A DNA stretch of 64,000 nucleotides from Kribbella capetownensis (GCF_004331485.1 NZ_SJKD01000001.1:1116001-1180000), one strand, 5' to 3'. Positions 17,650-27,135 are shown, counted from the first letter of the stretch. The notes: generated from the letters alone by a model not told the origin. Translations and numbers: made by a program.

Positions 17650-18405
17650 GTGACAAGCGGGGTGCCGGAGAACGGGCCGACTGTGTCGGCGTCGGCGTCG
17701 GGGTCGGCGTTGGAGTTGGGCGACGAGACCGCGGAGATCGCCCGGGTGGTGGTCGAGGCGGCGCCGGGGGTGGAGAAGATCCCGGCCGCCGAGCGGGTCT
17801 ACGCCTACGTGAAGGCGGCGATCCTGGACCGGGTCTACCCGGGCGGCGAGCTGCTCACCGAAGGTGAGCTGGCCACCGCGGTCGGGGTGTCGCGGACACC
17901 GGTGCGCGAGGCATTGCTGCGGCTGGAGGAGTCCGGCCTGGTGAAGCTGTACCCGAAGAAGGGCGCACTCGTTCAGCCGGTGCTGCCGCAGGAGATCGAC
18001 GATGTCCTGGAGGCCCGTGAGCTGCTCGAGACGCACGCCGCCGCCAAGGTCTGGCCGCGGCGCAAGCAGCTCGTCGAGACCCTGACCCAGCGCGTCGACG
18101 AGATGCGTGAACACCGCCGCAGCGGCAACGCCAAGAGCTTCCTGGAGGCCGACCGCGCTTTCCACGAGGCCATCGTCGGTGCCGCCGGCAACCAAATCCT
18201 CGCCAAGCTCTACAACAGCCTGCGCGACCGCCAGGTCCGGATGGGCGTGCCCGGCATCGAGATGCAGCCGGCCCGGATGGACAAGTCGATCGCCTCGCAC
18301 CAGGAGATGATCGACGCCCTCGGCGGGAACAGCGTGAAGCGGTTCCGCGAGCTCGTGGTCGCCCACATCGACACCGCCTCGGCGGACCTGCGGAGTTCGC
18401 GTTGA
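17650..18405 (+). CDS. GntR-family regulator, FCD subfamily
   Basis: This 251-residue protein has a variable 40-residue N-terminus and a winged helix (ELLTEGELATAVGVSRTPVR followed by EALLRL). The FCD effector domain has the metal-binding pattern (EARELLETHAA, ADRAFHEAIV, SHQEMIDAL). GTG 17650 is preceded by GGGAG. An ATG at 17635 in frame would give five more residues. TGTA-N7-TACA at 17603-17617 upstream is a possible autoregulatory site. It overlaps the following MFS gene (TTGA), whose expression it probably controls in response to the transported compound. Confidence 0.85.
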   Translation: MTSGVPENGPTVSASASGSALELGDETAEIARVVVEAAPGVEKIPAAERVYAYVKAAILDRVYPGGELLTEGELATAVGVSRTPVREALLRLEESGLVKLYPKKGALVQPVLPQEIDDVLEARELLETHAAAKVWPRRKQLVETLTQRVDEMREHRRSGNAKSFLEADRAFHEAIVGAAGNQILAKLYNSLRDRQVRMGVPGIEMQPARMDKSIASHQEMIDALGGNSVKRFRELVVAHIDTASADLRSSR

Positions 18406-19718
18406 CCGAACTCCTCTTCCCCCTGGGCGGACGTCGCGCCTGGGCGGTGTGGACCACTGCTGTCCTCACCTACCTGGTGACCGTGCTGCACCGTGGCTCG
18501 ATGAGCGTGGCCGGCCTACAGGCCGCAGAGCGCTTCCACATCTCCGCATCCGCGTTGGCCAGCTTCACCGTCGTGCAGCTGACCGTGTACGCCGCCATGC
18601 AGGTGCCGGTCGGCGTACTGCTCGACCGGTACGGCTCCAAGCGGCTGCTGATCACCGCGTCCGGACTGCTGTTCGTGGCGCAAACTGCGTTCAGTCTGGT
18701 CGACTCGTATCCCGCTGCACTCGCGGCCCGCGCCGTACTGGGTGTGGGCGACGCACTGGTGTTCATCAGCGTGCTGCGGGTCGTCATGTCCTGGTTCCCC
18801 GCGTTGCGCCAGCCGGTGATGTCTCAGGCGACCGGAATGCTCGGTGGTCTCGGTGCGATCGTCTCGACCGTGCCGATGTCCGCGGCCTTCCACGCGTTCG
18901 GCTGGACCACCACGTTCGCCGCTGCCAGTGTGCTCAGTCTGGTGACCGGCGTACTCGTGCTGTTCCTGATCAAGGACACGCCGTACGACGAGCCGCTGCA
19001 CCAGAGCAAGCAGTCGGTCACCGAAGTGCGGAACAATCTGCGGCGGGCGTGGAAGGAGCCGGGCACTCGGCTGGGGCTCTGGACCCACTTCACCACCAGC
19101 TTCTCCGGCAGCACCTTCGGACTGCTCTGGGGCTTCCCGTTCCTCGTGACCGGTGAGGGGCTGGCGCCGACGACTGCCGCGGCGATGCTGGTCCTGCCGG
19201 TGCTGGCGGGCCTCTGCTACGGCCCAATGGTCGGCCGGTACGCCGCTCGCTTCCCGTTCTACCGCTCCTGGATCGTGCTGGCCGTGATCGCGGGGTCGGT
19301 GACGATGTGGACCGTCGTACTGCTCTGGCCGGGTCAGGCGCCGCTGCCGGTGCTCCTGCTGCTGATCGTCGTCCAGGCGGCTGGTGGGCCCGGGTCGATG
19401 CTCGGACTGGACTACGCCCGGACGTTCAACCCATCCACGCGGTTCGGGGCGGCGAACGGGATGGTCAACACTGGCGGGTTCATCGCCACGCTGCTGTGTA
19501 TCGGGATGGTCGGCATCCTGCTCGACGCGTCGTCGGGTGGGGCGCCTCAGACCATCACCGATTTCAAGTGGGCGCTGGCCTTCCAGTACGTGCTGTGGGC
19601 GATCGGCACCCGGCAGATCCTCAGGTATCGGCGGAAGGCCCGGGCCACGCTGGCCCGGTACAACCCGGAGATCTACGAGGCGCTGCGGGCCAACCAGGTC
19701 GTTCCGCTGAAGGGCTAG
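18402..19718 (+). CDS. MFS transporter (NNP/ACS-like) coupled to GntR regulator
   Basis: A 438-residue major-facilitator protein with about twelve membrane helices. The family loop DRYGSKRLL lies between helices 2 and 3, and the C-terminal tail is charged (RYRRKARATLARYNPEIYEA). The TTG start overlaps the gntR stop, so the two genes are one operon. The pair suggests uptake or export of a small carboxylate or related metabolite controlled by the upstream GntR protein. The substrate cannot be read from the sequence. Confidence 0.82.
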   Translation: MTELLFPLGGRRAWAVWTTAVLTYLVTVLHRGSMSVAGLQAAERFHISASALASFTVVQLTVYAAMQVPVGVLLDRYGSKRLLITASGLLFVAQTAFSLVDSYPAALAARAVLGVGDALVFISVLRVVMSWFPALRQPVMSQATGMLGGLGAIVSTVPMSAAFHAFGWTTTFAAASVLSLVTGVLVLFLIKDTPYDEPLHQSKQSVTEVRNNLRRAWKEPGTRLGLWTHFTTSFSGSTFGLLWGFPFLVTGEGLAPTTAAAMLVLPVLAGLCYGPMVGRYAARFPFYRSWIVLAVIAGSVTMWTVVLLWPGQAPLPVLLLLIVVQAAGGPGSMLGLDYARTFNPSTRFGAANGMVNTGGFIATLLCIGMVGILLDASSGGAPQTITDFKWALAFQYVLWAIGTRQILRYRRKARATLARYNPEIYEALRANQVVPLKG

Positions 19719-19748
19719 GTCGTGTCTGCTGTCCCGCAGGCACGACCT
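19717..19748 (+). terminator. Hairpin at the end of the GntR-MFS operon
   Basis: AGGTCGTG (19717-19724, including the stop codon end) pairs with CACGACCT (19741-19748). Inside it CTGC pairs with GCAG. No T tract follows. Confidence 0.55.
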
Positions 19749-19843
19749 GCCAGCGGCTGGCATGACCTGCTGTCGCCTGACATCGGCTGAGATGGCCTGA
19801 CAGCCGAGTGCCAGGCCGGTGCCAGAGCGGTCCGGCACGGTAG

Positions 19844-19868
19844 TCCCAGTGAAGTGATTCCACTGGGA
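19844..19868 (+). promoter_or_regulatory. Inverted repeat abutting the ribosome site of the ABC exporter
   Basis: TCCCAGTG (19844-19851) pairs with CACTGGGA (19861-19868). The right arm contains the first bases of the Shine-Dalgarno GGGAGG before ATG 19876. It could be a dimer operator or a hairpin that hides the ribosome site. Confidence 0.55.
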
Positions 19869-19875
19869 GGAACCG

Positions 19876-20865
19876 ATGACCACAACGAACCAGGTCGCCA
19901 TCGAGGCTGTTGGCTTGGTCAAGAAATATGGCAGCACCACCGCCCTGGCCGGCGTCGACCTGAGTGTGCCGACCGGCACCGTGCTCGGGGTCCTCGGGCC
20001 GAACGGGGCCGGCAAGACCACAGCGGTCCGCATCCTGGGCACTCTGCTCCGCCCCGACTCCGGCCACGCCACGGTCGGCGGGTACGACGTCGTCCGCGAG
20101 GCCGGCCGGGTCCGCGAGATCATCGGGCTGACCGGGCAGTACGCCTCGGTCGACGAGGACATGTCCGGCCGCCGGAACCTGATCATGATCGGGCGGCTGC
20201 TCGGCCACTCGCGGGAGCGGTCCCGCGCCAAGGCGGACCATTTGCTGGAGCGGTTCGAGCTGACCGACGCCGGCGACCGGATCGCGAAGACGTACTCCGG
20301 CGGTATGCGCCGGCGACTCGACCTGGCCGCCAGCCTGGTCGGCGACCCGAGCATCCTGTACCTGGACGAGCCCACCACCGGTCTCGACCCGCACGCCCGC
20401 AACGGCGTCTGGGAGACGATCCGGAACCTGGTGCTCGACGGGACCACGGTGCTCCTCACCACGCAGTACCTGGAGGAGGCCGACGCACTGGCCGACTCGA
20501 TCATGGTGTTCGACAAGGGCCGGGTGGTGGCCTCCGGGCGGCCGGCCGAGCTGAAGGCCCAGGCCGGCAAGCAGTCGCTGGACGTCAGTCCAGCCGAGCC
20601 GGCCCATCTCGAGCGGGTCGCGGCGATCGTCGCCGAGTCGGTCGGCGTACGCCCGACTGTGGACGTTGTGAACGCCCGCGTCAGCGCACCGGTCACCGAC
20701 GGTACGTCGATGCCGGTCGTCGTACGCCGCCTCGACGAGGAAGGTATCGCGGTCACCGAACTGGCGCTGCGGCTGCCCAGCCTGGACGAGGTCTTCCTGG
20801 CCCTGACCGGGCACACCGCCGAAGAGAAGAAGTACGACGCTGTCCTGGAAGGAGCGGGCCGATGA
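19876..20865 (+). CDS. ABC exporter ATP-binding protein, DrrA-like
   Basis: The 329-residue ATPase carries Walker A GPNGAGKTT (41-49), the signature SGGMRRR (from 141), Walker B LYLDEPTTGLD with Asp164/Glu165, and the H-loop replaced by Gln in LLTTQYLEEAD, as in DrrA-type drug exporters. The C-terminal extension (about 240-329) resembles the DUF4162 domain of this subfamily. With the coupled permease it should expel a hydrophobic drug or metabolite. The start has GGGAGG within an inverted repeat. The gene overlaps the permease gene by 4 nt. Confidence 0.87.
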   Translation: MTTTNQVAIEAVGLVKKYGSTTALAGVDLSVPTGTVLGVLGPNGAGKTTAVRILGTLLRPDSGHATVGGYDVVREAGRVREIIGLTGQYASVDEDMSGRRNLIMIGRLLGHSRERSRAKADHLLERFELTDAGDRIAKTYSGGMRRRLDLAASLVGDPSILYLDEPTTGLDPHARNGVWETIRNLVLDGTTVLLTTQYLEEADALADSIMVFDKGRVVASGRPAELKAQAGKQSLDVSPAEPAHLERVAAIVAESVGVRPTVDVVNARVSAPVTDGTSMPVVVRRLDEEGIAVTELALRLPSLDEVFLALTGHTAEEKKYDAVLEGAGR

Positions 20866-21677
20866 GCACCGCCGTTGTCGATGCCCCGGCCCACGCGGGC
20901 CGCCGTACCAATCCGTTCGCCTGGGTGCAGCAGAGCCTGACCCTGGCCTGGCGCAACATCGTCCGGATCCGGCAGAACCCGGAAGCCCTGGCGGACGTCA
21001 CATTCCAGCCGATCATCTTCCTGGTGCTGTTCCTGTTCGTCTTCGGCGGCGCGATCGCCCAGGGTGGGACCTGGCACGACTATCTGCCGTACCTGCTGCC
21101 CGGTCTGCTGGTGCAGACCGTGGTGTTCTCCACGATGGGCACCGGGGTCGCGCTGAACGACGACTTCGCCAAGGGAGTCTTCGACCGGTTCCGCAGCCTG
21201 CCGATCGCTCGGATCGCTCCGTTGGTCGGCGCTGTCCTCGGTGACGCGGTGCGGTACTCGCTGTCGATCGTGATCTTGATGGGGACCGGGTTCGCGCTCG
21301 GGTTCCGGTTCGGGAACGGGGTCGGCAACGGCCTGCTGGCGCTGGTGATCGTGCTGCTGTTCGCGCTGTCGATGTGCTGGATCTGGGTCTGGCTCGGGCT
21401 GACGCTGAAGACCGCCCAGGGTGTCCAAGGCGTCGCCTTCCTGGTGATGTTCCCACTCACCTTCGGCAGCAACGTCTTCGTCCAGACCAGCACCTTGCCC
21501 GGCTTCCTGCAGGCCTTCGTGAACGTCAACCCGGTCAAGTACCTCGTCGACACCATGCGAGCCCTGATGCTGGGCGGCGACCTGCAGAAACCGCTCCTCA
21601 TCACCTTCGCCTGGATGATCGGCCTGGTAGCAGTCTTCGCCCCCCTGGCCATCCGAGCCTACCGCCGCCGCACCTGA
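20862..21677 (+). CDS. ABC-2 type permease, DrrB-like
   Basis: The 271-residue membrane protein has six hydrophobic segments of the ABC-2 fold (FQPIIFLVLFLFVFGGAI, YLLPGLLVQTVVFSTMGTG, the conserved KGVFDRFRSLPIAR loop, and FPLTFGSNVFVQTSTLPGFL). It forms the membrane channel for the preceding ATPase. The ATG overlaps the ATPase stop (ATGA) and GGAAGGAG lies upstream. A very strong hairpin follows the stop. Confidence 0.87.
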   Translation: MSTAVVDAPAHAGRRTNPFAWVQQSLTLAWRNIVRIRQNPEALADVTFQPIIFLVLFLFVFGGAIAQGGTWHDYLPYLLPGLLVQTVVFSTMGTGVALNDDFAKGVFDRFRSLPIARIAPLVGAVLGDAVRYSLSIVILMGTGFALGFRFGNGVGNGLLALVIVLLFALSMCWIWVWLGLTLKTAQGVQGVAFLVMFPLTFGSNVFVQTSTLPGFLQAFVNVNPVKYLVDTMRALMLGGDLQKPLLITFAWMIGLVAVFAPLAIRAYRRRT

Positions 21678-21690
21678 CCCAACCCCACGA

Positions 21691-21724
21691 CGAAGGGGCC
21701 GAGGAAATCCTCGGCCCCTTCGTC
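21691..21724. terminator. Very strong bidirectional terminator
   Basis: ACGAAGGGGCCGAGGA (21691-21706) pairs with all 16 bases of 21709-21724 across a two-base AA turn. It serves the plus-strand ABC operon and the minus-strand serine hydrolase, whose stop begins 4 nt later. Confidence 0.88.
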
Positions 21725-21727
21725 AAT

Positions 21728-23086
21728 TCAGAGGTGTTCGCCGAAGGCGAGGGGTTGGCGGGTGCAGAGGTAGGTTGCCCAGTGCAACTTTGTGGGGGTG
21801 CCGGTGGTGTCTCGGGTGATGCGGAGGAGTTCGCCGGCTTCGCGGCCGGAGACGGTGCGGTAGGTGTCTTCGGAGATGCGGGCGAAGACGGCCGGCTTGA
21901 GGTGTGCGGGGGCGCCGAGACCGGCGGCTTCGAGGATGCCGGACTTGACCGAGAAGATGAACGGGCGCCCCTCGGAGAACCAGGTGCCGAGGACACCTTC
22001 GAGCTCGGCCGGTACGGCGTCGCCCGGCATCCACGGGTCGGCGGGCAGCGGGTCGTCCTCGAGGACCTTGATCACCAGGTCGGTGGCCAGCGCGCTCGGG
22101 GCCGGCGACGACGTCGAGTTGAACAGCGCGATCCCGGCTGTGCCGGACGGCCGGTGAACGAACGTCGACGTGATGTGACCAGGCATACCGCCGTCGTGAC
22201 CGACGAACACGCGGTCGCCGAGACGCATCAGCATGAACCCGAGCCCGAACGCCAACTGCCAGCGCTCCATGTCAGCCATCAACTGGACCTGGCACATCTC
22301 GTCCACGGTGTCCTTCGACAGCACCTCGTCCACCGGGTCGGCGACGAACATGGCCCACTTCGCCAGGTCCTGCGCCGTACTCGCCAGACCGCCGCAGGCG
22401 TTCAGTGCACCGAGATCGAGCAGCTTCTCCTGCACCGGTACGTCGCTGTACGGCGGCACGTAGTACCCGGTGGCGGCCGGTCCGCCGTCCATGCCGACCG
22501 TCGTACGGCGCATCTCCAGCGGGTCCAGGATCCGGGCCTTGATCGCGTCGTACCAGGGCCGGCCGTCGATCCGGGCGACGATCTCGCCGAGCATCGAGAA
22601 GACCAGGTTCGAGTAGTGGACCCGGTGGTGCGGCTTGCCGACCCGCTCTGCCTCGTTCCAGCCCGACACCAGCTCCTCGCGGTCCGGGAACTTCATCAGG
22701 TCCCAGACGTCGCCGACCGGCTCGCGCTGCATGCCGCTGGCGTGGCTGAGCATCTGCCGCACGGTGATGCCCTCGTGCTTGCTCTCCGGGATCAGCTTCT
22801 CGACCGTGTCGTCCAGGCTGAGCTTGCCCTCGTCGCGCAGCGCCATGATCGCGACCGCGGTCAGCGTCTTGCTCTGCGAGGCGATCAGGAACTGCGAGTC
22901 CGCCGTCGGCGGCACCCCGGGCGAACCCAGGTCGGCCGAGCCGAGCCCCTGCGACCAGGCCAGCTTGCCGGCCCGGGCCACGGCCCCGACAACGCCGGGC
23001 ACCCGCCCCTTGGTCTGCCGTTCGGAAACGATTCGAGTGAGAGCGGTCTGCGTACCCGCGGAGATGTCAGTCACGACTGCCGACAC
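21728..23086 (-). CDS. Serine hydrolase of the class C beta-lactamase/DD-peptidase fold
   Basis: A 452-residue protein with the three penicillin-recognising motifs: SxxK (Ser70-Gln-Ser-Lys73), YxN (Tyr158-Ser-Asn160 in VHYSN) and HxG in FVGHDGGMPG. A C-terminal lipocalin-like region starts around residue 360. No signal peptide is visible, so it is probably cytoplasmic, which argues for an esterase or peptidase rather than a lactamase. The GTG at 23086 lacks a clear ribosome site and a GTG four codons later is an alternative. It is divergent from the AfsR-like regulator. A paralogue-like gene lies at 33372. Confidence 0.78.
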   Translation of the reverse strand: MSAVVTDISAGTQTALTRIVSERQTKGRVPGVVGAVARAGKLAWSQGLGSADLGSPGVPPTADSQFLIASQSKTLTAVAIMALRDEGKLSLDDTVEKLIPESKHEGITVRQMLSHASGMQREPVGDVWDLMKFPDREELVSGWNEAERVGKPHHRVHYSNLVFSMLGEIVARIDGRPWYDAIKARILDPLEMRRTTVGMDGGPAATGYYVPPYSDVPVQEKLLDLGALNACGGLASTAQDLAKWAMFVADPVDEVLSKDTVDEMCQVQLMADMERWQLAFGLGFMLMRLGDRVFVGHDGGMPGHITSTFVHRPSGTAGIALFNSTSSPAPSALATDLVIKVLEDDPLPADPWMPGDAVPAELEGVLGTWFSEGRPFIFSVKSGILEAAGLGAPAHLKPAVFARISEDTYRTVSGREAGELLRITRDTTGTPTKLHWATYLCTRQPLAFGEHL

Positions 23087-23148
23087 TATGCGAAGGACGT
23101 GACAAAAGGCAGGGGGATTTGGACGGCCTCATGTGCGAGGCTGGAGGC

Positions 23149-26100
23149 GTGCGCATAGCGGTGCTTGGGCCTCTCGCGATGTGGGCGGCCGACGGGACTC
23201 CGCTGGACGTCCGCGGGGTCCGGCTGCGCGGATTGCTCGCCCGGCTCGCGCTCAGCGCCGGTCGCCCGGTGAGCGTCGAGACGCTGGTCGACGGGCTCTG
23301 GGGGAGTGAGGCTCCCAGCGCGAACGCCCTGCAGTCGCTCGTCTCCCGCCTGCGCGCCGGCCTGCCCGCGACCGAGTCGAGCGTCTCGGTCCAATCCGGC
23401 CCGGCCGGCTACACGCTGACCATGGGGGCGGACTGTGTCGACGCCCTCCAGTTCGAGGACCTGGTACGCCGGGGACGCGGGCTGATCGGCTCCGATCCGG
23501 AGAAGGCCCACGGACTGCTCACCCAGGCGGAGAAGCTGTGGCGGGGGGACGCGCTCGCCGACCTCCGGGACCTGCCGTTCGCGTCGGTCGAGGGCGACCG
23601 CCTGAGCGAGCTCCGGCTCGCCGCGGCCGAGGATCTCGCCGAGGCCGCCGTCCGCTGCGGTCACGCCCGCGACCGCATCACCGAGCTCGAACGCCTCGCC
23701 GTCGCCCACCCACTCCGCGAACGCGTCCACGAACTGCTGATCAGAGCCCTGTACGCCGATGGCCGGCAAGCCGAGGCGCTGGCGGCGTACGAGCGAGTCC
23801 GGGCGACCCTCGCGGACGAGCTCGGTGCGGACCCGGGCACCCGCCTGCGCGAGCTACACGTCGCCGTGCTGCGTGGGGACTCGGTGGACCCGGTGGCGAC
23901 CGACGGTGTCGTGCCGACGCCGACCGCTGCGGCCCCACACAGCAATCTGCGTGCGCCGATGACCAGCTTCGTCGGACGCCGCGAGGACGTGGCGGAGCTG
24001 GAGCGAATGCTGAACAACGGCACGCGTCTGGTGACCATGGTCGGTCCTGGTGGTGCCGGGAAGACCAGACTGGCGACAGAGACCGGGCGGTCCTTGGTTG
24101 CGCAGAGCGGGGACGGCATCTGGTTCGTCGAGCTCGCGCCACTCGGTGACGCGGCCGAGGTCGCGCCTGCAGTCCTGTCCGCGCTCGGTGCGACCGAGTA
24201 CATCGACACTCCCCAGAGCGCTCTGGGGACACCGAGGCGGCTCCCGGCGTCGCGGGCCGCGACCGAGCGGCTGGTGGACGTCATCGCGGACCGCCGGGTC
24301 CTGCTCGTGCTGGACAACTGCGAGCACCTCGTGCAGGAGGTGGCCGCCTTGGTCGACTCGTTGCTCGCGGCCTGCCCGCGACTCCGCGTGCTGACGACCA
24401 GCCGCGAGCCGCTGAGTATTCCCGGCGAGCTCCTGCATCCGGTCGGCCCGCTGGGGCTGCCGCCCGAGGATGCGGTCGACGACGAGTACCCGGCGATCCA
24501 GCTGTTCGTGGACCGGGCCCGTGCCGTACGACCGGACTTCGCGCTGATCGATGCGAACCGGGGAGCGGTCGCGGAGATCTGCCGCCGGCTGGACGGCATG
24601 CCACTGGCGATCGAGCTCGCGGCGGCGCGGCTGCGGGCGCTCACGCCGGAGCTGATCGTGGAGCGGCTGGCCGACCGGTTCCGCCTGCTGACCAGCGGCT
24701 CGCGGACCGCACTGCCCAGACACCAGACATTGCGCGCGGTCGTGGAGTGGAGCTGGGAGCTGCTCGATTCCGACGAGCAGGCGGTGGCGCGACGGCTGTC
24801 CCTGTTCTCCGGCGGCGCGACCCTGGAGGCCGCTGAGCAAGTCTGCAGCGACAGCAACCTGCCGCCCGACGCGATCCTCGGCGTACTGGCGTCTCTTGTC
24901 GACAAATCGCTCGTGGAAGCGGCAGCCGGGGAGCGCTCGGTCCGGTACCGGATGCTCGAGACGGTCCGGGCGTACGGCGCCGAGCAGCTCGAGCTGGCCG
25001 GTGAGCGCGAACGTTTCCGGCACGCGCACACGATCTACTTCAGCCGGCTGCTGCGGCAGGCCAAGCCGAAGCTGCGGACCGGCGAGCAGATCCAGTGGAT
25101 CGCCCGCCTGACCGCGGAGAACGAGAACCTGCTCGACGCGCTCCGGAACGCGATCGACACCGGCTCCGCGCGCGTCGCGGTCCAACTCGTCTCGGTGCTG
25201 GGCGAGTACTGGAACATGAGCGGCCGTCCGACCGAAGCGGTCGGCTGGATGGAGGCGGCTCTCGCCGTACCGGGGCCGACGTCGCCGCACGACCGGGCGA
25301 TGGCCCTGATGCTGTACTCGATCGGCACGCTGTCCATCAGCGAGGACCCGGGCGCGAACTTCCATCAGGCGATCCGTGGGCTGGCCGAGGTGCGGTGGCT
25401 GAGCCGGCGCCATGCGCACGTCGCACACTCCGGCGTCGGGATGTTCACGAACGCGGTGTGGGCGATGATCCGTCGGGACAAGGCCGGGTCGTTCCGTGAG
25501 CTCGAGGCCGCCCGCGAGCACGAGGACCCCTGGACCCGGAACCTGGCCGTGATGATGACGGCGATGTTCCGCGAGAACGACGGCGAGGTCGACCAGATGG
25601 CGGCTGACCTGGCCGTGGCGCTGGACGGTTTCCGTCAGCTCGGCGACCGCTGGGGTACGTCGATGGCCCTGCGCGGCCTGTCGAGCTTCCAGGGCAGCCG
25701 CGGCGATCACGAGGGCGCGCTGGAGTCGGTGGAGGAGGCGCTCAGCCTGATCAGTGAACTGGGCACGACCGAGGGAGTGTCCCAGCTGCTCGGTCAGAGT
25801 GCGGCGGAGCGGGTCGAGCTCGGCGACATCGACGGCGCGCGTGCGGATCTGACCAGAGCGATGCAGCTGGCGGAGGAGACCGGGTCACGTGGCGGTCAGG
25901 GCATGGCGTACCTGGGGTTGTCGCGGGTCGCCTACCGGACCGGCCGGCTGGACGAGGCCAAGGAGCTGGGCGAGCGCGCGTACTCGATGCTCGACCTCGA
26001 GGTGGAGCGGATGGCGCCGCAGGGCCAGGCGATGATGCTGGCGAACCTCTGCCGGGTGCATGTCGCGCGCAACGAGCTCGACGAGGCGCGCCGCTACGGC

Positions 26101-26400
26101 AAGCAGGCGATCGAGCTCGGGCTGTCCGCCGACGACATGCCGGTCGCGTCGATCATCGTCGAGGTCCTGGCGGACGTGGAGGAGTTGTCCGGCGAGCCCG
26201 AGCTCGCGGCCCGGACGCTGGGCATGGCGGCAGCGATGCGCGGCCTGCGGACGGTCGCGGACGCCGACGTCCGAGCCGCCTTCGAACGACTGCAAGAGGC
26301 CCTGGGCAACGATGCGTTCGACGCCGCGTACGACGCCGGCGCGTCGCTGCCCCGGGACCAAGTGGTGCTCGAACTGCGCAAGCGGGTCAGCTCGTCATGA
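23149..26400 (+). CDS. AfsR/SARP-like regulator: winged helix, BTAD, NB-ARC ATPase, TPR
   Basis: The 1083-residue protein begins with an OmpR-type winged helix (RIAVLGPLAMW to SRLRAGLP). A bacterial transcriptional activation domain follows (about 90-240), then a STAND/NB-ARC ATPase with P-loop VGPGGAGKTRLATE (about 298-311) and LVLDNCEHL as Walker B. The C-terminal half is tetratricopeptide-like (about 680-1080). It is built as an ATP-dependent switch that activates secondary-metabolite or developmental genes. GTG 23149 is chosen because RIAVLGPL is the usual start of the fold. CGAGG lies about 8 nt upstream, and an ATG at 23131 is possible. No biosynthetic cluster is adjacent. The target may be the divergent hydrolase. 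Confidence 0.85.
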   Translation: MRIAVLGPLAMWAADGTPLDVRGVRLRGLLARLALSAGRPVSVETLVDGLWGSEAPSANALQSLVSRLRAGLPATESSVSVQSGPAGYTLTMGADCVDALQFEDLVRRGRGLIGSDPEKAHGLLTQAEKLWRGDALADLRDLPFASVEGDRLSELRLAAAEDLAEAAVRCGHARDRITELERLAVAHPLRERVHELLIRALYADGRQAEALAAYERVRATLADELGADPGTRLRELHVAVLRGDSVDPVATDGVVPTPTAAAPHSNLRAPMTSFVGRREDVAELERMLNNGTRLVTMVGPGGAGKTRLATETGRSLVAQSGDGIWFVELAPLGDAAEVAPAVLSALGATEYIDTPQSALGTPRRLPASRAATERLVDVIADRRVLLVLDNCEHLVQEVAALVDSLLAACPRLRVLTTSREPLSIPGELLHPVGPLGLPPEDAVDDEYPAIQLFVDRARAVRPDFALIDANRGAVAEICRRLDGMPLAIELAAARLRALTPELIVERLADRFRLLTSGSRTALPRHQTLRAVVEWSWELLDSDEQAVARRLSLFSGGATLEAAEQVCSDSNLPPDAILGVLASLVDKSLVEAAAGERSVRYRMLETVRAYGAEQLELAGERERFRHAHTIYFSRLLRQAKPKLRTGEQIQWIARLTAENENLLDALRNAIDTGSARVAVQLVSVLGEYWNMSGRPTEAVGWMEAALAVPGPTSPHDRAMALMLYSIGTLSISEDPGANFHQAIRGLAEVRWLSRRHAHVAHSGVGMFTNAVWAMIRRDKAGSFRELEAAREHEDPWTRNLAVMMTAMFRENDGEVDQMAADLAVALDGFRQLGDRWGTSMALRGLSSFQGSRGDHEGALESVEEALSLISELGTTEGVSQLLGQSAAERVELGDIDGARADLTRAMQLAEETGSRGGQGMAYLGLSRVAYRTGRLDEAKELGERAYSMLDLEVERMAPQGQAMMLANLCRVHVARNELDEARRYGKQAIELGLSADDMPVASIIVEVLADVEELSGEPELAARTLGMAAAMRGLRTVADADVRAAFERLQEALGNDAFDAAYDAGASLPRDQVVLELRKRVSSS

Positions 26401-27013
26401 GCTGAACGGCCAGCTCACGCAGAGACTGCTGCACGTCATGTTCGGGCGGTCGCGGGTCGGTCAGCATCCAGTCGTAGACGACCGTGTTCACCGCGCCGAA
26501 GAACGCCAGCCCGAGGAACCGGAAGTCCTTGCGCTTGATCTCGCCGCGGCCGACCGCGGTCTCGCCGAGGTCCGTCACGCTGCCGATCAGCAGCTCCCGG
26601 AACGCGATCCGCTGCTCCTCGACGGCCGGACTGGTACCGACCACTTCGACGAACGAGATCCGGGCCTGACGCAGATCAGCCATGATCGTGCGCAGGTAGC
26701 TGTCGACGGCCGCGGTGATCCGCTCGCCGACCGGCCGGTCGGCGGTGCGGCGCAACGCGTCACCGGTGGTCCGCACCGCCATCTCGATCACCTGCGCGTG
26801 CACTGCGAGCAGGACGGCTTCCTTGTTCTGGAACTCGTGGTAGAAGTGCCGGGTGGAGACTTTCGCCTGTGTACACAGGCGTTCCACCGAGGTCGCGGGA
26901 TAGCCTTCGGTCCCGAACAACTCCAGCGCGGCGGCGAGCAGTCGCTCCCGGCGCGCGGCCTTCCACTCCTCGACGGACCGCCCGGAATAACGGCGTACGG
27001 AGGGTTCCCTCAT
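26387..27013 (-). CDS. TetR-family regulator
   Basis: The protein has an N-terminal TetR helix-turn-helix (LLAAALELFGTEGYPATSVE, then RLCTQAKVSTRHFYHEF) and an all-helical ligand domain of about 150 residues. ATG 27013 is preferred (AGAGG 5 nt upstream). In-frame starts at 27052 and 27064 are possible. The 3' end overlaps the convergent AfsR-like gene by 14 nt, so transcription of either may interfere with the other. The regulated gene is not obvious. The phenylacetate genes nearby are often under TetR control, but they are not adjacent. Confidence 0.83.
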   Translation of the reverse strand: MREPSVRRYSGRSVEEWKAARRERLLAAALELFGTEGYPATSVERLCTQAKVSTRHFYHEFQNKEAVLLAVHAQVIEMAVRTTGDALRRTADRPVGERITAAVDSYLRTIMADLRQARISFVEVVGTSPAVEEQRIAFRELLIGSVTDLGETAVGRGEIKRKDFRFLGLAFFGAVNTVVYDWMLTDPRPPEHDVQQSLRELAVQLMTS

Positions 27014-27135
27014 CACACCTCTTGTCGCTACCCCGTGCCAGATGCCGGACATCTTATCCACCACTCGGCGCCGCTGTAACCGGGTTACCGAGGTGGGTGG
27101 TCATCAGGTGGAGATCACCCACCCCGGTCTCCGGA

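Noticed and set aside
17366-17656. N-terminal extension of the subtilase frame
   Set aside because: The frame stays open for about 97 codons before GTG 17365, but it lacks a ribosome site and would place the signal peptide inside the protein. It also overlaps the divergent promoter region.
18516-21428. Very long open frame antisense to the MFS and ABC genes
   Set aside because: It covers well-supported genes on the other strand, is Arg/Pro/Gln-rich without domains, and arises from high GC codon bias. The same applies to the long frames antisense to the PL8 lyase and to the HisC and clamp regions.
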